Counted from the stretch's first letter, positions 17,417 through 25,873 are shown. The stretch: 64,000 nt of DNA from Marispirochaeta sp964554875 (GCA_964554875.1 CAZKQJ010000020.1:1-64000), one strand, 5' to 3'. Notes: generated by a model from the letters alone, not told the origin. A program made the numbers and translations.

Positions 17417-19076
17417 TTCTGTGGGGAATCAGCGCCGTCTCTCCCAGGCGTTCAATACGGTCGTTCTCGTATTCACTGTAGTTGCCGTTAAAGAAGGTAA
17501 CCCTGCTGTCACCCTCGAAAGCCAGAATGTGGGTCGCAATCCGGTCCAGAAACCAGCGGTCGTGGCTGATGACCATCACACAGCCGGGAAAGAGCTCGAT
17601 GGCGTCCTCCAGAGCCCGCATGGTGTTTACGTCGAGGTCGTTGGTGGGCTCGTCCAGGAGCAGTACGTTTGCCTCCTCCTGAAGCATCAGAGCAAGCTGC
17701 ACGCGGTTCCTCTCTCCTCCGGAAAGAATCCCCACCTTCTTCTGCTGGTCGGCACCGGAAAAGTTGAACTGCGCCACATAGGAACGGCTGTTTATTTCCC
17801 TGGTCCCCAGCTTCATGTTCTCCCGACCACCGGTTACCAGCTCGAATATGGTTTTATCCGGGTCCAGTTTTTCCCGGGTCTGATCGACGTAGGCCAGCTT
17901 TACGGTCTCCCCGATTCTGATTTCTCCTGAATCCGGGTTCTCCTGGCCGGTGATCATGCGAAAGAGGGTGGTTTTTCCCGCCCCGTTGGGACCTATAATT
18001 CCCACCACCCCTCCGGGGGGAACGGAAAAGTTCATATCGTCTACGATGATACGTGAGTCGTAGGATTTGCGCACGTTTTGACATTCGACAACTATGTCGC
18101 CCAACCGGGGCCCCGGCGGAATAAAAAGCTGTAGCTCCTTCTGCCGTTCCCGGGTCTCCTGATTCAGCAGCTGCTCGTAATGGTTTACCCTGGCTTTGCT
18201 CTTGGCGGCCCGCCCCTTGGGACTCATCCGGATCCATTCCAGCTCACGCTGCAGGGTCTTTTGACGGGCGGTCTCCTGCTTGCTCTCGTTGGCCAGACGG
18301 CTCTGCTTCTGCTCCAGCCAGGAGGAGTAGTTTCCCTTCCAGGGGATCCCCTCGCCCCGGTCCAGCTCGAGGATCCAGCCGGCCACATTATCCAGAAAGT
18401 AACGGTCGTGGGTTACCGCGATTACCGTCCCCTGGTATTCATGCAGATGATGCTCCAGCCAGGCTACAGTTTCGGCATCCAGATGGTTTGTAGGCTCGTC
18501 AAGCAGAAGTATATCAGGCTGCCGCAGAAGCAGGCGGCACAAGGCAACCCGGCGCTTCTCTCCCCCCGACAGGGGTCCCACCTTCTGGTCCGCCGGAGGA
18601 CAGCGCAGGGCGTCCATGGCCATCTCCAGCCGGGAATCCAGGTCCCAGGCATTGCGGGTATCAAGCAGTTCCTGAACCTCCCCCTGCCGCTCGAGGAGCT
18701 GGTTCATCTCGTCATCGCTCATCTCTTCGGCAAAGCGGGTGTTGATCTCGTCGTACTCTTTGAGAAGATCGACGGTCTCCTGTACCCCCTCCTCCACCAC
18801 CTGGCGGACAGTCTTTTCAGGATCGAGTTGAGGTTCCTGTTCCAGATACCCAATGGTGTAACCGGGAGAGAGCATCGCCTCACCGTTGAAATCCTTGTCC
18901 ACCCCGGCCATGATCTTTAGCAGGGTACTCTTTCCCGAGCCATTCAGTCCCAGGACGCCGATCTTGGCGCCGTAAAAATAGGAAAGGGATATATCCTTGA
19001 GGATCGGCTTCTTGTTAAAGCTCTTGCTGACCCGGACCATTGAATAGATAATCTTATTCTCTTCTGCCATGGACAT
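17388..19076 (-). CDS. ettA: ABC-F translation factor EttA (energy-dependent translational throttle)
   Basis: 562 residues, the EttA length. Two ABC domains are fused without membrane segments: Walker A GLNGSGKST (about 43-51) with LSGGEKRRVAL, and GPNGAGKTT with LSGGERNRVQL. The linker contains RMSPKGRAAKSKARVNHYEQ, the P-site tRNA-interaction motif region of ABC-F proteins. EttA gates the ribosome's first peptide bond according to ATP level. A second ATG two codons downstream (19070) is an equally good start. Its tail overlaps the convergent activator gene by 29 bases. Confidence 0.95.
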   Translation of the reverse strand: MSMAEENKIIYSMVRVSKSFNKKPILKDISLSYFYGAKIGVLGLNGSGKSTLLKIMAGVDKDFNGEAMLSPGYTIGYLEQEPQLDPEKTVRQVVEEGVQETVDLLKEYDEINTRFAEEMSDDEMNQLLERQGEVQELLDTRNAWDLDSRLEMAMDALRCPPADQKVGPLSGGEKRRVALCRLLLRQPDILLLDEPTNHLDAETVAWLEHHLHEYQGTVIAVTHDRYFLDNVAGWILELDRGEGIPWKGNYSSWLEQKQSRLANESKQETARQKTLQRELEWIRMSPKGRAAKSKARVNHYEQLLNQETRERQKELQLFIPPGPRLGDIVVECQNVRKSYDSRIIVDDMNFSVPPGGVVGIIGPNGAGKTTLFRMITGQENPDSGEIRIGETVKLAYVDQTREKLDPDKTIFELVTGGRENMKLGTREINSRSYVAQFNFSGADQQKKVGILSGGERNRVQLALMLQEEANVLLLDEPTNDLDVNTMRALEDAIELFPGCVMVISHDRWFLDRIATHILAFEGDSRVTFFNGNYSEYENDRIERLGETALIPHRIKYRSLTRD

Positions 19077-19179
19077 ATTCTACCCCATGACGGAATTGTG
19101 TTCAATGAGAGTCCAGGACCAGTTTTCACCCCGGAACAGGACTCAGGGCCGCTACCTGAAACAATACGCATAAAAAGGT

Positions 19180-19209
19180 TTGACATATAATGAATGATTC
19201 ATTTACTAT
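19180..19209 (+). promoter_or_regulatory. TetR-gene promoter with palindromic operator in the spacer
   Basis: TTGACA at 19180-19185 and TACTAT at 19204-19209 form a -35/-10 pair with an 18-base spacer. The spacer contains AATGAAT-G-ATTCATT (19189-19203), a perfect 7+1+7 palindrome, placed where a bound repressor would block polymerase. The downstream gene is a TetR-family regulator, so autorepression is the simple reading. Confidence 0.6.
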
Positions 19210-19226
19210 CTCTGTAAGAAAGAATC

Positions 19227-19892
19227 ATGAATGCACGTTTAAAAACTATATATGAATCAGCAAGTACATTGTTCATCAGACAGGGATACTCACGCACACA
19301 AATCAGCCATATAGCACAAGCAGTCGGCGTATCGGTGGGGACAATATATCATGACTTTTCCGGTAAAAAAGAGATTATGCAGTTTGTGCTGAAATGTACA
19401 ATCGATCCGGATTTCATGGAGAAAAGTCTAAAAAGACCCATAACCGGAGAAGCATTTACAAATTTGGAAAGAGAAATAGAAGAGACTTTTACCAAAGTAC
19501 TGCGGGATTTTTCGGAACAAACTTCACGGACAGAGACATCTTTTGCAGCATTCATTTCAGACGCATTTGATCTGGTTGCGCGGTATGCAGCAGGTCTTCT
19601 TTTCATCGAGAAGAACCAGTATGAATTTGTAAAACTGGCCGGATACTACAGAGATTTTCGAAATCGTTTTTTTGAGACCATGACATTTTATTTTAACCAG
19701 TATATTGAAAGAGGAGCTATTAGAAAACCGCGTTTTCCTCAATATGCAGTAGCACATATTATTGAGACTATAACATGGTGGGGAATGGATGTACGATATT
19801 GTACGTTCAACCAGCTTGATATATCGAGGGAACAGGCCAGGGAGGTTATTTTAGACAACCTGGTTCCTGCGTATACATGTACACATGGGTGA
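19227..19892 (+). CDS. TetR/AcrR family transcriptional regulator
   Basis: 221 residues. The N-terminal helix-turn-helix is clear: residues about 8-50 contain LFIRQGYSRTQISHIAQAVG followed by SVGTIYHDFSGKKEIM. The C-terminal ligand domain is not recognisable in detail. The gene and its downstream neighbour are visibly more AT-rich than the surrounding genes, which suggests they arrived together. A palindrome matching its likely operator lies in its own promoter, and a related inverted repeat precedes the ATP-grasp gene. Confidence 0.88.
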   Translation: MNARLKTIYESASTLFIRQGYSRTQISHIAQAVGVSVGTIYHDFSGKKEIMQFVLKCTIDPDFMEKSLKRPITGEAFTNLEREIEETFTKVLRDFSEQTSRTETSFAAFISDAFDLVARYAAGLLFIEKNQYEFVKLAGYYRDFRNRFFETMTFYFNQYIERGAIRKPRFPQYAVAHIIETITWWGMDVRYCTFNQLDISREQAREVILDNLVPAYTCTHG

Positions 19893-19915
19893 ACATAAAC
19901 ACTTTTTTTTCCCAA

Positions 19916-19933
19916 AATGAATGAATTGTTCAT
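19916..19933 (+). promoter_or_regulatory. Second TetR-like operator, upstream of the ATP-grasp gene
   Basis: ATGAA (19917-19921) and TTCAT (19929-19933) form an inverted repeat within AATGAATGAATTGTTCAT, which shares the AATGAATGA core of the palindrome at 19189-19203. The spacing differs (7 against 3 bases), so it is either a weaker site or a chance match in AT-rich DNA. Confidence 0.35.
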
Positions 19934-19948
19934 GTATCGATATAAAAA

Positions 19949-21217
19949 ATGAAGGATAAAACCCTCAGCGGAAAAAAGGGTAAAAACAAATATAGAGACG
20001 CGAAAACTCAAAAGAAGGTTCTTCTTTCAGAAGGCTCGAGTTTGACATCGCGGGAAACGCTTACTTGCTTGTGCAACAGCGGGTATTCGGTTGATATCAT
20101 AACATCGGCAAAAAGACCCATAACTATGTTCAGCAAATGGAAGAACAAACTTATTTTTACAAATAATGTCAATGAGAACCCTCACGACTATCTTACTCAT
20201 GTATCAAAACTGATAAATTCCGGGGCATACGAAGCTCTCATTCCAACTCATGAAACGGCATGGCTATTTTCAGAGGGACGCCGTTATTTTTCATCAGAAA
20301 TTGTTTTGCCCGTCGCAGCTCCAGCTTCTTTTCACATGGTACAGAGCAAGATTTCATTTGCTGAACTTGCAGATTCGTTACATATACCGCATCCCCGCTG
20401 GAGTATGGTAAAAGAAAACATGGCGATCAACATACCATACCCATATTGGATAAAGGATGAGTATGGAACTGCCGGGCGCTCCGTATTTAAGGTATCAACT
20501 GCACAGGAAAGGAGCGAAGCAGAAAACATACTCCTGACCGGTACAAACCGAATAATGGCGCAGGAAAATATTGAGGGTAGATACGGACAGGTACAGGCTG
20601 TATTTAATAAAGGGAAAATGCTTGCGGTGCACACATCCATGCAGCGTGGTTCCGGGGCCGGCGGTTCCGCCGCGGCACGGATCAGTGTGCAGGATCCTGA
20701 AGCACAAAAACATATAGAGATTCTCGGGACTCAGCTTGCTTGGCATGGAAGCATAACCCTCGATTTTATTGAAAAAAACGGTGTGCCCTACTTTATTGAA
20801 TGTAATCCACGAATGATTGAACCGGCAAACGCAACGCAGGCAGGCATAAATTTTCCTGAACTCCTGATAAAGATTTCTTCAGGAGGAGAGCTGCCGCAGA
20901 CAATACTGACTGGTCGTTCGGGGGTAAAAACGCATAGTATAATGGCTCTTTTATTAGGGTCCGCAGAAAAACGGAACAGCAGAAAACACCTGATAAAACT
21001 GCTTTTTTTAAGCATTATGCGGAGAGATTTCTTTGCAGAGAGTGCAGAAGTCTTGACTCCTGTCGACAAGGACCTACGGAGTATCATTCCGTTGCTGTCC
21101 GTATTTATACGGCTTCTTATACACCCCCGGAATGTATATTCAATTAAACAACATACTATTGATAATTACTGTGTGTTACCGGAAACTATCAGAGCGATAA
21201 GTGAAATTGAGAATTAA
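19949..21217 (+). CDS. ATP-grasp domain protein (carbamoyl-phosphate synthase-like)
   Basis: 422 residues. The middle of the protein has the ATP-grasp fold: the ATP-binding lysine is in YWIKDEYGTAGRSVFKV, and the magnesium-binding end of the site is FIECNPRMIEPANAT, close to the CarB-type consensus. Such enzymes ligate a carboxylate to an amine or thiol through an acyl phosphate. No partner peptide, carrier protein or peptidase is next to it, so the substrate cannot be named. No clear Shine-Dalgarno precedes the ATG. It follows the TetR gene in the same AT-rich insert. Confidence 0.75.
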   Translation: MKDKTLSGKKGKNKYRDAKTQKKVLLSEGSSLTSRETLTCLCNSGYSVDIITSAKRPITMFSKWKNKLIFTNNVNENPHDYLTHVSKLINSGAYEALIPTHETAWLFSEGRRYFSSEIVLPVAAPASFHMVQSKISFAELADSLHIPHPRWSMVKENMAINIPYPYWIKDEYGTAGRSVFKVSTAQERSEAENILLTGTNRIMAQENIEGRYGQVQAVFNKGKMLAVHTSMQRGSGAGGSAAARISVQDPEAQKHIEILGTQLAWHGSITLDFIEKNGVPYFIECNPRMIEPANATQAGINFPELLIKISSGGELPQTILTGRSGVKTHSIMALLLGSAEKRNSRKHLIKLLFLSIMRRDFFAESAEVLTPVDKDLRSIIPLLSVFIRLLIHPRNVYSIKQHTIDNYCVLPETIRAISEIEN

Positions 21218-21269
21218 TTTACCTGGGAATTTAGATTTTTCTACCTGCGGAAGACCTCGTTTACTTCCT

Positions 21270-21644
21270 TTATAACAGAAACCCGAAATAACCGAAAAGG
21301 AGGCCGAGGCAGATCAGTACGATTCCCCAGAGGGGGGAATGACGGTAGTATTTTCCCATAAAAACCAGGGACTGGGGGAAAATAACCACCGACAGACCAC
21401 CGAGAAGAACAATCCACCCGATAATCGTAACCAGGACGGTCCAATTCCCTACCCAGAGATTGTGGTAACCCACCAGTACAAGACCGGTAATGACTCCCAG
21501 GGACCCCGCAATGAAGGTCAGAGCCGGGGATTCGCGGAAATCTTCGGCGATTTCGGAAAAGTCCAGACGGCCCATGAGTACCGCGATGCCTCCTGTAGCA
21601 AAGATCACCGCCGCTATCCTCGCGACAAGTACCGACAGTTCCAT
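21270..21644 (-). CDS. Small four-helix membrane protein, unknown function
   Basis: 124 residues from the ATG at 21644, which has a strong AAGGAGG upstream; a longer in-frame reading to 21716 has no such support. Four hydrophobic stretches fill most of the chain (for example GSLGVITGLVLVGYHNLWVG and GIVLICLGLLFGYFGFLL). I do not recognise the family. It is alone on its strand, between the ATP-grasp gene and a MITE-like element. Confidence 0.65.
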   Translation of the reverse strand: MELSVLVARIAAVIFATGGIAVLMGRLDFSEIAEDFRESPALTFIAGSLGVITGLVLVGYHNLWVGNWTVLVTIIGWIVLLGGLSVVIFPQSLVFMGKYYRHSPLWGIVLICLGLLFGYFGFLL

Positions 21645-21726
21645 ATCCAGCCTCCTTCGGGCGATTACGCAACCCGGGTATATATCAAACATAGCGGTAA
21701 TCCGGGAACCGGTCAAATAATTGCAT

Positions 21727-21872
21727 AGTGTTCAGAACCGTGGGGATGAATGTCAGGTAAACACCCAATAGGTGAACATTTATCCATAATATTGTAAGAA
21801 TCGCACACATTTTCCTGGTTTCCCGGCATTCACCGACTTACGATCTGGCGTATCCCCACGATTCTGAACACT
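21727..21872. mobile_element. 146-bp MITE-like element with 21-bp terminal inverted repeats
   Basis: The bases at 21727-21747 start AGTGTTCAGAACCG and recur inverted at 21852-21872, with one mismatch in 21. The 104 bases between have no ORF. The size, near-perfect ends and lack of coding fit a non-autonomous miniature transposable element. No target-site duplication is obvious in the flanks. A 10-base piece of the end (GTGTTCAGAA) also occurs near position 23, which may be chance. Confidence 0.6.
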
Positions 21873-21933
21873 GACCTTCACTTCCACAGTCCGAGGCCGT
21901 ATATTATGAGTAAGTCAATTCTGGGAGAGTAGT

Positions 21934-22704
21934 ATGGATTTAGGTTTGAAAAACAGAAAAGCCCTGGTTACCGGTGCCAGTTCCGGGCTCGGATTCGCCG
22001 CCGCCTCTGTGCTTGCGGAGGAGGGAGCGGAACTCAGTATTGTCTCCCGCAGCAAAGAACGGATTCAAAAAGCAGCCCAAGCCATAGAGGCTGCTTCGAG
22101 TGTAAAGGCCGCAGCCCTGACGGCTGATCTTCGGAATGCCGGGGATATTGAAAAACTCAAAGGAACAGTGGGAGAAACGGATATCCTGGTGGTCAGCACC
22201 GGAGGCCCCCCGGGGGGAGCCCTTGATTCCTTTGGTCCTGAGGAGTGGAAAAAGCAGTACGAAGGGCTCTTCGAGAGTGTTCTTCGTCTCTCATCGGCCT
22301 TTGCCCCCGGAATGCGCCGCCGGGGCTGGGGACGAATCATCTACATTACCTCGGTTAATATCCTCAATCCCCAGCTGAACATGGCCTTCAGCAACGCTAT
22401 CCGGGCGGGAATCGCCGGTCTTGCAAAGAGCCAGGCCCTGGAGTGGGGAAAGGATGGGGTCACCATCAACTGCGTGGCACCGGGACTCTTCGCCACCGAC
22501 AGGTTGAGGGAGCTCTTTGAACCCATGGCCCGGGAAGCGGGGATGGAGTTGGAGGAGTACCTGCGGAAAAAAGGCGAAGCCCTTCCGGTACGACGCATAG
22601 GGCGCCCGGAGGAGATGGGAAGCCTGATTGCCTACCTCGTTTCCGAGCGCGCGGGTTACATGAACGGCCTTGTGCTGCCCATCGACGGCGGTCAACATCT
22701 CTAG
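21934..22704 (+). CDS. SDR-family oxidoreductase-like protein without the YxxxK motif
   Basis: 256 residues, a full short-chain dehydrogenase fold with the cofactor loop TGASSGLG near residue 13 and the C-terminal VLPIDGG. Where the catalytic Tyr-x-x-x-Lys should be, the sequence reads MAFSNAIRAGIAGLAKS, so both the Tyr and the Lys are missing. A subgroup of FabG-like proteins shares this SN-x-x-R form. Binding without classical reduction, or an altered mechanism, is inferred. A THEP1-like gene starts 10 bases after the stop, indicating an operon. GGGAGAG precedes the ATG. Confidence 0.8.
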   Translation: MDLGLKNRKALVTGASSGLGFAAASVLAEEGAELSIVSRSKERIQKAAQAIEAASSVKAAALTADLRNAGDIEKLKGTVGETDILVVSTGGPPGGALDSFGPEEWKKQYEGLFESVLRLSSAFAPGMRRRGWGRIIYITSVNILNPQLNMAFSNAIRAGIAGLAKSQALEWGKDGVTINCVAPGLFATDRLRELFEPMAREAGMELEEYLRKKGEALPVRRIGRPEEMGSLIAYLVSERAGYMNGLVLPIDGGQHL

Positions 22705-22714
22705 GGGGCAGGCC

Positions 22715-23167
22715 ATGGTGAGTTTTATTACCAAGACCGGGGAGAAAAACCGTGCAGAAGCCGTTATTGATCTTTTTACTAAAACCCCCGGCGGAGCGGG
22801 TTTCTGCAGCCGCGGGGTACAGGTAGACGGCAGCACCGTGGGCTACGAACTCATGGACCTGAAGAGCCGGAAAACCGCACTCTTCGCATGGCTCCCGGAA
22901 AAACTGCCCGATAATTGGAAGGAGGATCTTCGGCACGGAAAATTCAGCTTTTCCAGGGAGGGTTTCGCCTTCGCCGAAGAGATAATCGACCTCGGCCTCC
23001 AGGAAGGCGCGAAGGTTCTGTTCCTGGACGAAGTCGGTAAGCTGGAGCTCAAGGGCAGCGGTTTCGCCACCCTTCTGCGACGCTGTCTGTCTTCTGGGGC
23101 TGATCTGGTAATAGGTTGCCGGAAAGCTAATATTGAGCCCATCAAGTCCGAATTCGGGATACCCTGA
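22715..23167 (+). CDS. THEP1-like nucleoside-triphosphatase homologue lacking a P-loop
   Basis: 150 residues from the ATG at 22715, shortly after a GGGGGCAGG stretch. The Walker B region VLFLDEVGKLELK and the following FATLLRRCLSSGADLVIGCR match the THEP1/NTPase family. The N-terminal Walker A (GxxGxGKT) is replaced by ITKTGEKNRAEA, so nucleotide hydrolysis is doubtful. The protein is also slightly short for the family. It is cotranscribed with the SDR-like gene upstream, which has lost its own catalytic pair. Confidence 0.6.
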   Translation: MVSFITKTGEKNRAEAVIDLFTKTPGGAGFCSRGVQVDGSTVGYELMDLKSRKTALFAWLPEKLPDNWKEDLRHGKFSFSREGFAFAEEIIDLGLQEGAKVLFLDEVGKLELKGSGFATLLRRCLSSGADLVIGCRKANIEPIKSEFGIP

Positions 23168-23424
23168 ACCGGGACAAGATAAAGTGTTTTTCTATCGTAT
23201 TGGGAGATAGACGCCGGAAACACCCTGGGGAGAAAAGACAATTTGCCAGAGCTGGTTTCTTCTGGCCCGAAAACTGCCTGCACAGGACAGAAGGAAGAAG
23301 GTCCACATTCGGCGAAAGCGTTCGTCATAATATTCGGACAGCTCCTGCAATGTAGCGCAGGGGAGGTAGCATGGAATTGGGAAATATGTAACGTTCCAGC
23401 CAGGGGCGACAGAAAACGGCGTGA
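23168..23424. other. Convergent intergenic region, no gene recognised
   Basis: 257 bases between the THEP1-like gene and the chemoreceptor gene, which converge. TCTATC and GATAGA form a perfect 6-bp hairpin with a 9-base loop near 23192-23212, but no T-run follows. Short ORFs on both strands have no recognisable domain. I compared it by eye with common riboswitch and structural RNA cores and found no match. Confidence 0.3.
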
Positions 23425-25443
23425 TCAGAATTCCTCAAATTCGTCGTCTGAAATATCCGGCATCTCCTTCGACTGGGAGTCTCCATGAAAAAGAGTGATT
23501 CCCGATTCCCTGGAAGCAGGTTCAATATCCGGAGCCGGCTGCCGACTCTTTTTCGCAGTACTGGATTCCACTGCTTTGGCGGGTTTTGATTTTAGTTCGT
23601 CCTTTTTGGGAGGAGATACCACCGGGGGCGAGGAGATTCTTTTCTGATCCAGGCTCTCTTTTTTCCCCCGGATCCTGAAAAAGCGCAGGACCCGCTGCAG
23701 CTCTTCAGCATGGCCGGAGAGAAGCTCTGATGTCGCGGCCATCTCTTCCGAGGCAGAGGCATTCTGCTGGACCACATTCTCCAGCTGCATCAGGGCATTG
23801 TTGATCTGCTCCGCCCCTGAGCTCTGCTCCGCGCTTGAAGCGCTGATCTCCTGCACAAGGTCCGCGGTTTTCCTGATTTCCGGCAGCATCTTTTCGAACA
23901 TATTGCCGGCCTTTTCTGCCACTGCGACGCTGTGTCGGGAGAGATCCTCTATTTCACCCGCCGCCTTCTGACTCCTCTCCGCCAGTTTGCGAACCTCCGT
24001 CGCTACCACCGCGAAACCCTTGCCCTGTTCCCCTGCCCGGGCGGCTTCGATAGCGGCGTTAAGAGCAAGCAGGTTGGTATTCCGAGCGATCTCCTGAATT
24101 ATAGAAATCTTCTCGGCTATGGACTTCATGGCACTTACCGTCTCCTGCATGGCCTTTCCCCCCTCTTCCGCGTCCTGGGCGGAGGATTTGGATATGCTCT
24201 CAGTCTGGGAAGCATTATCGCTGTTGTGGCGGATACTGGCGCTCATCTCTTCCATGGAGGCCGACACCTCCTCCGTGGAGGCTGCCTGCTCGGTAGCACC
24301 CTGGGAGAGCGACTGGGCCGCGTCATTTACCTCATGACTCCCCGTTGAGACCGAATCAGCCGCCCGGTAAATCCTGCCGGCGATCTCCGTAAGCTGCTCG
24401 GCCAGGCTGTTGAAAGCCCGGGAGAGGGTACCGATCTCATCCTTTCTTGACAGATCCCGTTTTGGAAGCCTCCCTGTCAGGTCTCCCCGGGAGAGGACCT
24501 GGGCATGCCCAGTCAGTGTAGCTATGGGTTTCAGGGTTATTGCGGTAACGATGCTCAAAAGCACAGCGAGAATAACAATTCCGGCGAGGCCCAGAATTAC
24601 TCCGATCATGGTAAAGGCCCCGGCTTCCGCAGTGATGATCCCCTCCTCTATCTCTATAAAGACCGTCCAGCCGTTCTCCGCGCTCCCATGCAGACTGATC
24701 ATGGAACGCCCGCTGCCCTTATAGCTGAACATGTCACTGTTCCTGTTTTCGAAAAAGTTCTGAACCGGGGGATACGGGGAATAATCGACGAGCTCATCGC
24801 CCTGCACCTTTTCGGGATCAATATGGGCAATCAGATTTCCATCCTGATCGATTATAAAGGCGTTGCTGTTCTCCGGGGCATTCTCCAGTACAATCTGCGA
24901 GAGTTCAGCCAGGGTGGAGGCAAGGAGCAGTACGCCGGAAACGATATTTCCTCTGTCCGGATGAAATATGGGAAATCCGTATGCCACAGCGGGAACCGGA
25001 GGCACCAGGGATCTTCCCATGAGGACCTGTCGGCTGACCTTTTCGCCGGCCATGGCTTCCTTGAAATAAATTCTGTCTCCGCGGTTCCCGCTTCCCCGCT
25101 CCCCTGTTTCGATGATAAAGACGTCGCCGTCGGCATCAATTGAATAGAGGGTGTATATATAGTCATTAAGGGCGGCGAAGGTTCCGGCGAAGGCCTCGGC
25201 ATGCCCTTCTTCTTCCATTCGGCGTACAGCCGGATTACCCGCTGTGGCCCGGGCAGATCGTATGATCATCTCTTCCCAGCGTTCGGTGTCACGTACCGTG
25301 GCAGATACAGCCATGCGTATTTCTTGTAATGCCCCGTCCATAAGCATTGTACGCGCCCTGATGGTTACTGCCCCGACCAGTATGCCGATGATAAGCACCG
25401 CCGTAATGGCAGTCAGGAGCGTGAGGCGGGTACCTATCTTCAT
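23425..25443 (-). CDS. Methyl-accepting chemotaxis protein with Cache-type sensor
   Basis: 672 residues. Transmembrane segment 1 is near residues 8-28. A periplasmic Cache-like sensor (contains YTLYSIDADGDVFIIETG) is followed by transmembrane segment 2 around 275-300, a HAMP linker, and the signalling hairpin with the near-invariant tip NTNLLALNAAIEAARAGEQ. The last 70 residues form a Lys/Pro/Ser-rich tether that ends in EFEEF, resembling a CheR/CheB docking pentapeptide. It should bind a small ligand outside and control CheA. AGGAGAGG precedes the ATG, and just upstream of it is a 7-bp hairpin (25465-25481). Confidence 0.95.
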   Translation of the reverse strand: MKIGTRLTLLTAITAVLIIGILVGAVTIRARTMLMDGALQEIRMAVSATVRDTERWEEMIIRSARATAGNPAVRRMEEEGHAEAFAGTFAALNDYIYTLYSIDADGDVFIIETGERGSGNRGDRIYFKEAMAGEKVSRQVLMGRSLVPPVPAVAYGFPIFHPDRGNIVSGVLLLASTLAELSQIVLENAPENSNAFIIDQDGNLIAHIDPEKVQGDELVDYSPYPPVQNFFENRNSDMFSYKGSGRSMISLHGSAENGWTVFIEIEEGIITAEAGAFTMIGVILGLAGIVILAVLLSIVTAITLKPIATLTGHAQVLSRGDLTGRLPKRDLSRKDEIGTLSRAFNSLAEQLTEIAGRIYRAADSVSTGSHEVNDAAQSLSQGATEQAASTEEVSASMEEMSASIRHNSDNASQTESISKSSAQDAEEGGKAMQETVSAMKSIAEKISIIQEIARNTNLLALNAAIEAARAGEQGKGFAVVATEVRKLAERSQKAAGEIEDLSRHSVAVAEKAGNMFEKMLPEIRKTADLVQEISASSAEQSSGAEQINNALMQLENVVQQNASASEEMAATSELLSGHAEELQRVLRFFRIRGKKESLDQKRISSPPVVSPPKKDELKSKPAKAVESSTAKKSRQPAPDIEPASRESGITLFHGDSQSKEMPDISDDEFEEF

Positions 25444-25464
25444 ATATTCCTCTCCTAAAAAAAC

Positions 25465-25481
25465 AATCAGGAAACCTGATT
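25465..25481 (-). promoter_or_regulatory. Perfect hairpin in the chemoreceptor leader
   Basis: AATCAGG-AAA-CCTGATT is a 7-bp perfect inverted repeat just upstream of the Shine-Dalgarno of the chemoreceptor gene. A further AATCAGG lies about 45 bases upstream. On the minus strand a TTGACA with TACAGT 17 bases on is a plausible promoter for the gene. The hairpin could be an operator or a translation control structure. Confidence 0.35.
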
Positions 25482-25536
25482 TATTTTGATAGGTTATACT
25501 GTAGTCCCGCTGAATCAGGTTGTCAAATTTAGCCCC

Positions 25537-25565
25537 TTGACTACCCTACCCGGGTATAGTATATT
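25537..25565 (+). promoter_or_regulatory. Copper-operon promoter with CsoR operator in the spacer
   Basis: TTGACT (25537-25542) and TATATT (25560-25565) are spaced by exactly 17 bases. The spacer contains TACCCGGGTA (25547-25556), a perfect palindrome of the TACCC/GGGTA type bound by copper sensors of the CsoR family. The first gene starts 6 bases after the -10, which would place the transcription start at the ATG itself. Confidence 0.75.
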
Positions 25566-25571
25566 CATGAC

Positions 25572-25856
25572 ATGATGAATCAGGATAAGAAAAAGGATGT
25601 TCAGCGCAGGCTTGGCAAGATAGAAGGCCAGATACGCGGAATATCCAAAATGGTCGAAAGCGACCGTTACTGTATGGATATCCTGTCCCAGATACGGGCG
25701 GTAGTTTCGGCAATTCGAAAAGTGGAAGACCTGATAATGGATCAGCATCTGCACACCTGCGTGGCCGACAGTATGCGTCACGGGGACGAGGCAGACCAGA
25801 ATGAAAAAATCGCCGAGATAATGGACATGCTCTCCAGGTTCCGGCGAATTGGCTAA
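25572..25856 (+). CDS. csoR: CsoR copper-sensing repressor
   Basis: 94 residues, the all-helical DUF156/CsoR-RcnR-FrmR family. The copper ligands are present with exact CsoR spacing: Cys34, His59 (+25) and Cys63 (+4). This distinguishes it from nickel (RcnR) and formaldehyde (FrmR) members. It should repress the csoR-copZ-copA operon until Cu(I) binds. Two adjacent ATGs (25572 and 25575) are possible starts. Neither has a Shine-Dalgarno, and both lie at the predicted transcription start. Confidence 0.93.
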   Translation: MMNQDKKKDVQRRLGKIEGQIRGISKMVESDRYCMDILSQIRAVVSAIRKVEDLIMDQHLHTCVADSMRHGDEADQNEKIAEIMDMLSRFRRIG

Positions 25857-25873
25857 AACAGAAGGAGGAAATC

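Noticed and set aside
19941..19951. Leaderless start for the ATP-grasp gene from TATAAA at 19941
   Set aside because: The box is only two bases from the ATG, so transcription would begin inside the gene.
23168..23424. Possible riboswitch or structural RNA in the convergent gap
   Set aside because: No match by eye to cobalamin, TPP, SRP or RNase P cores, and it lies downstream of both flanking genes.
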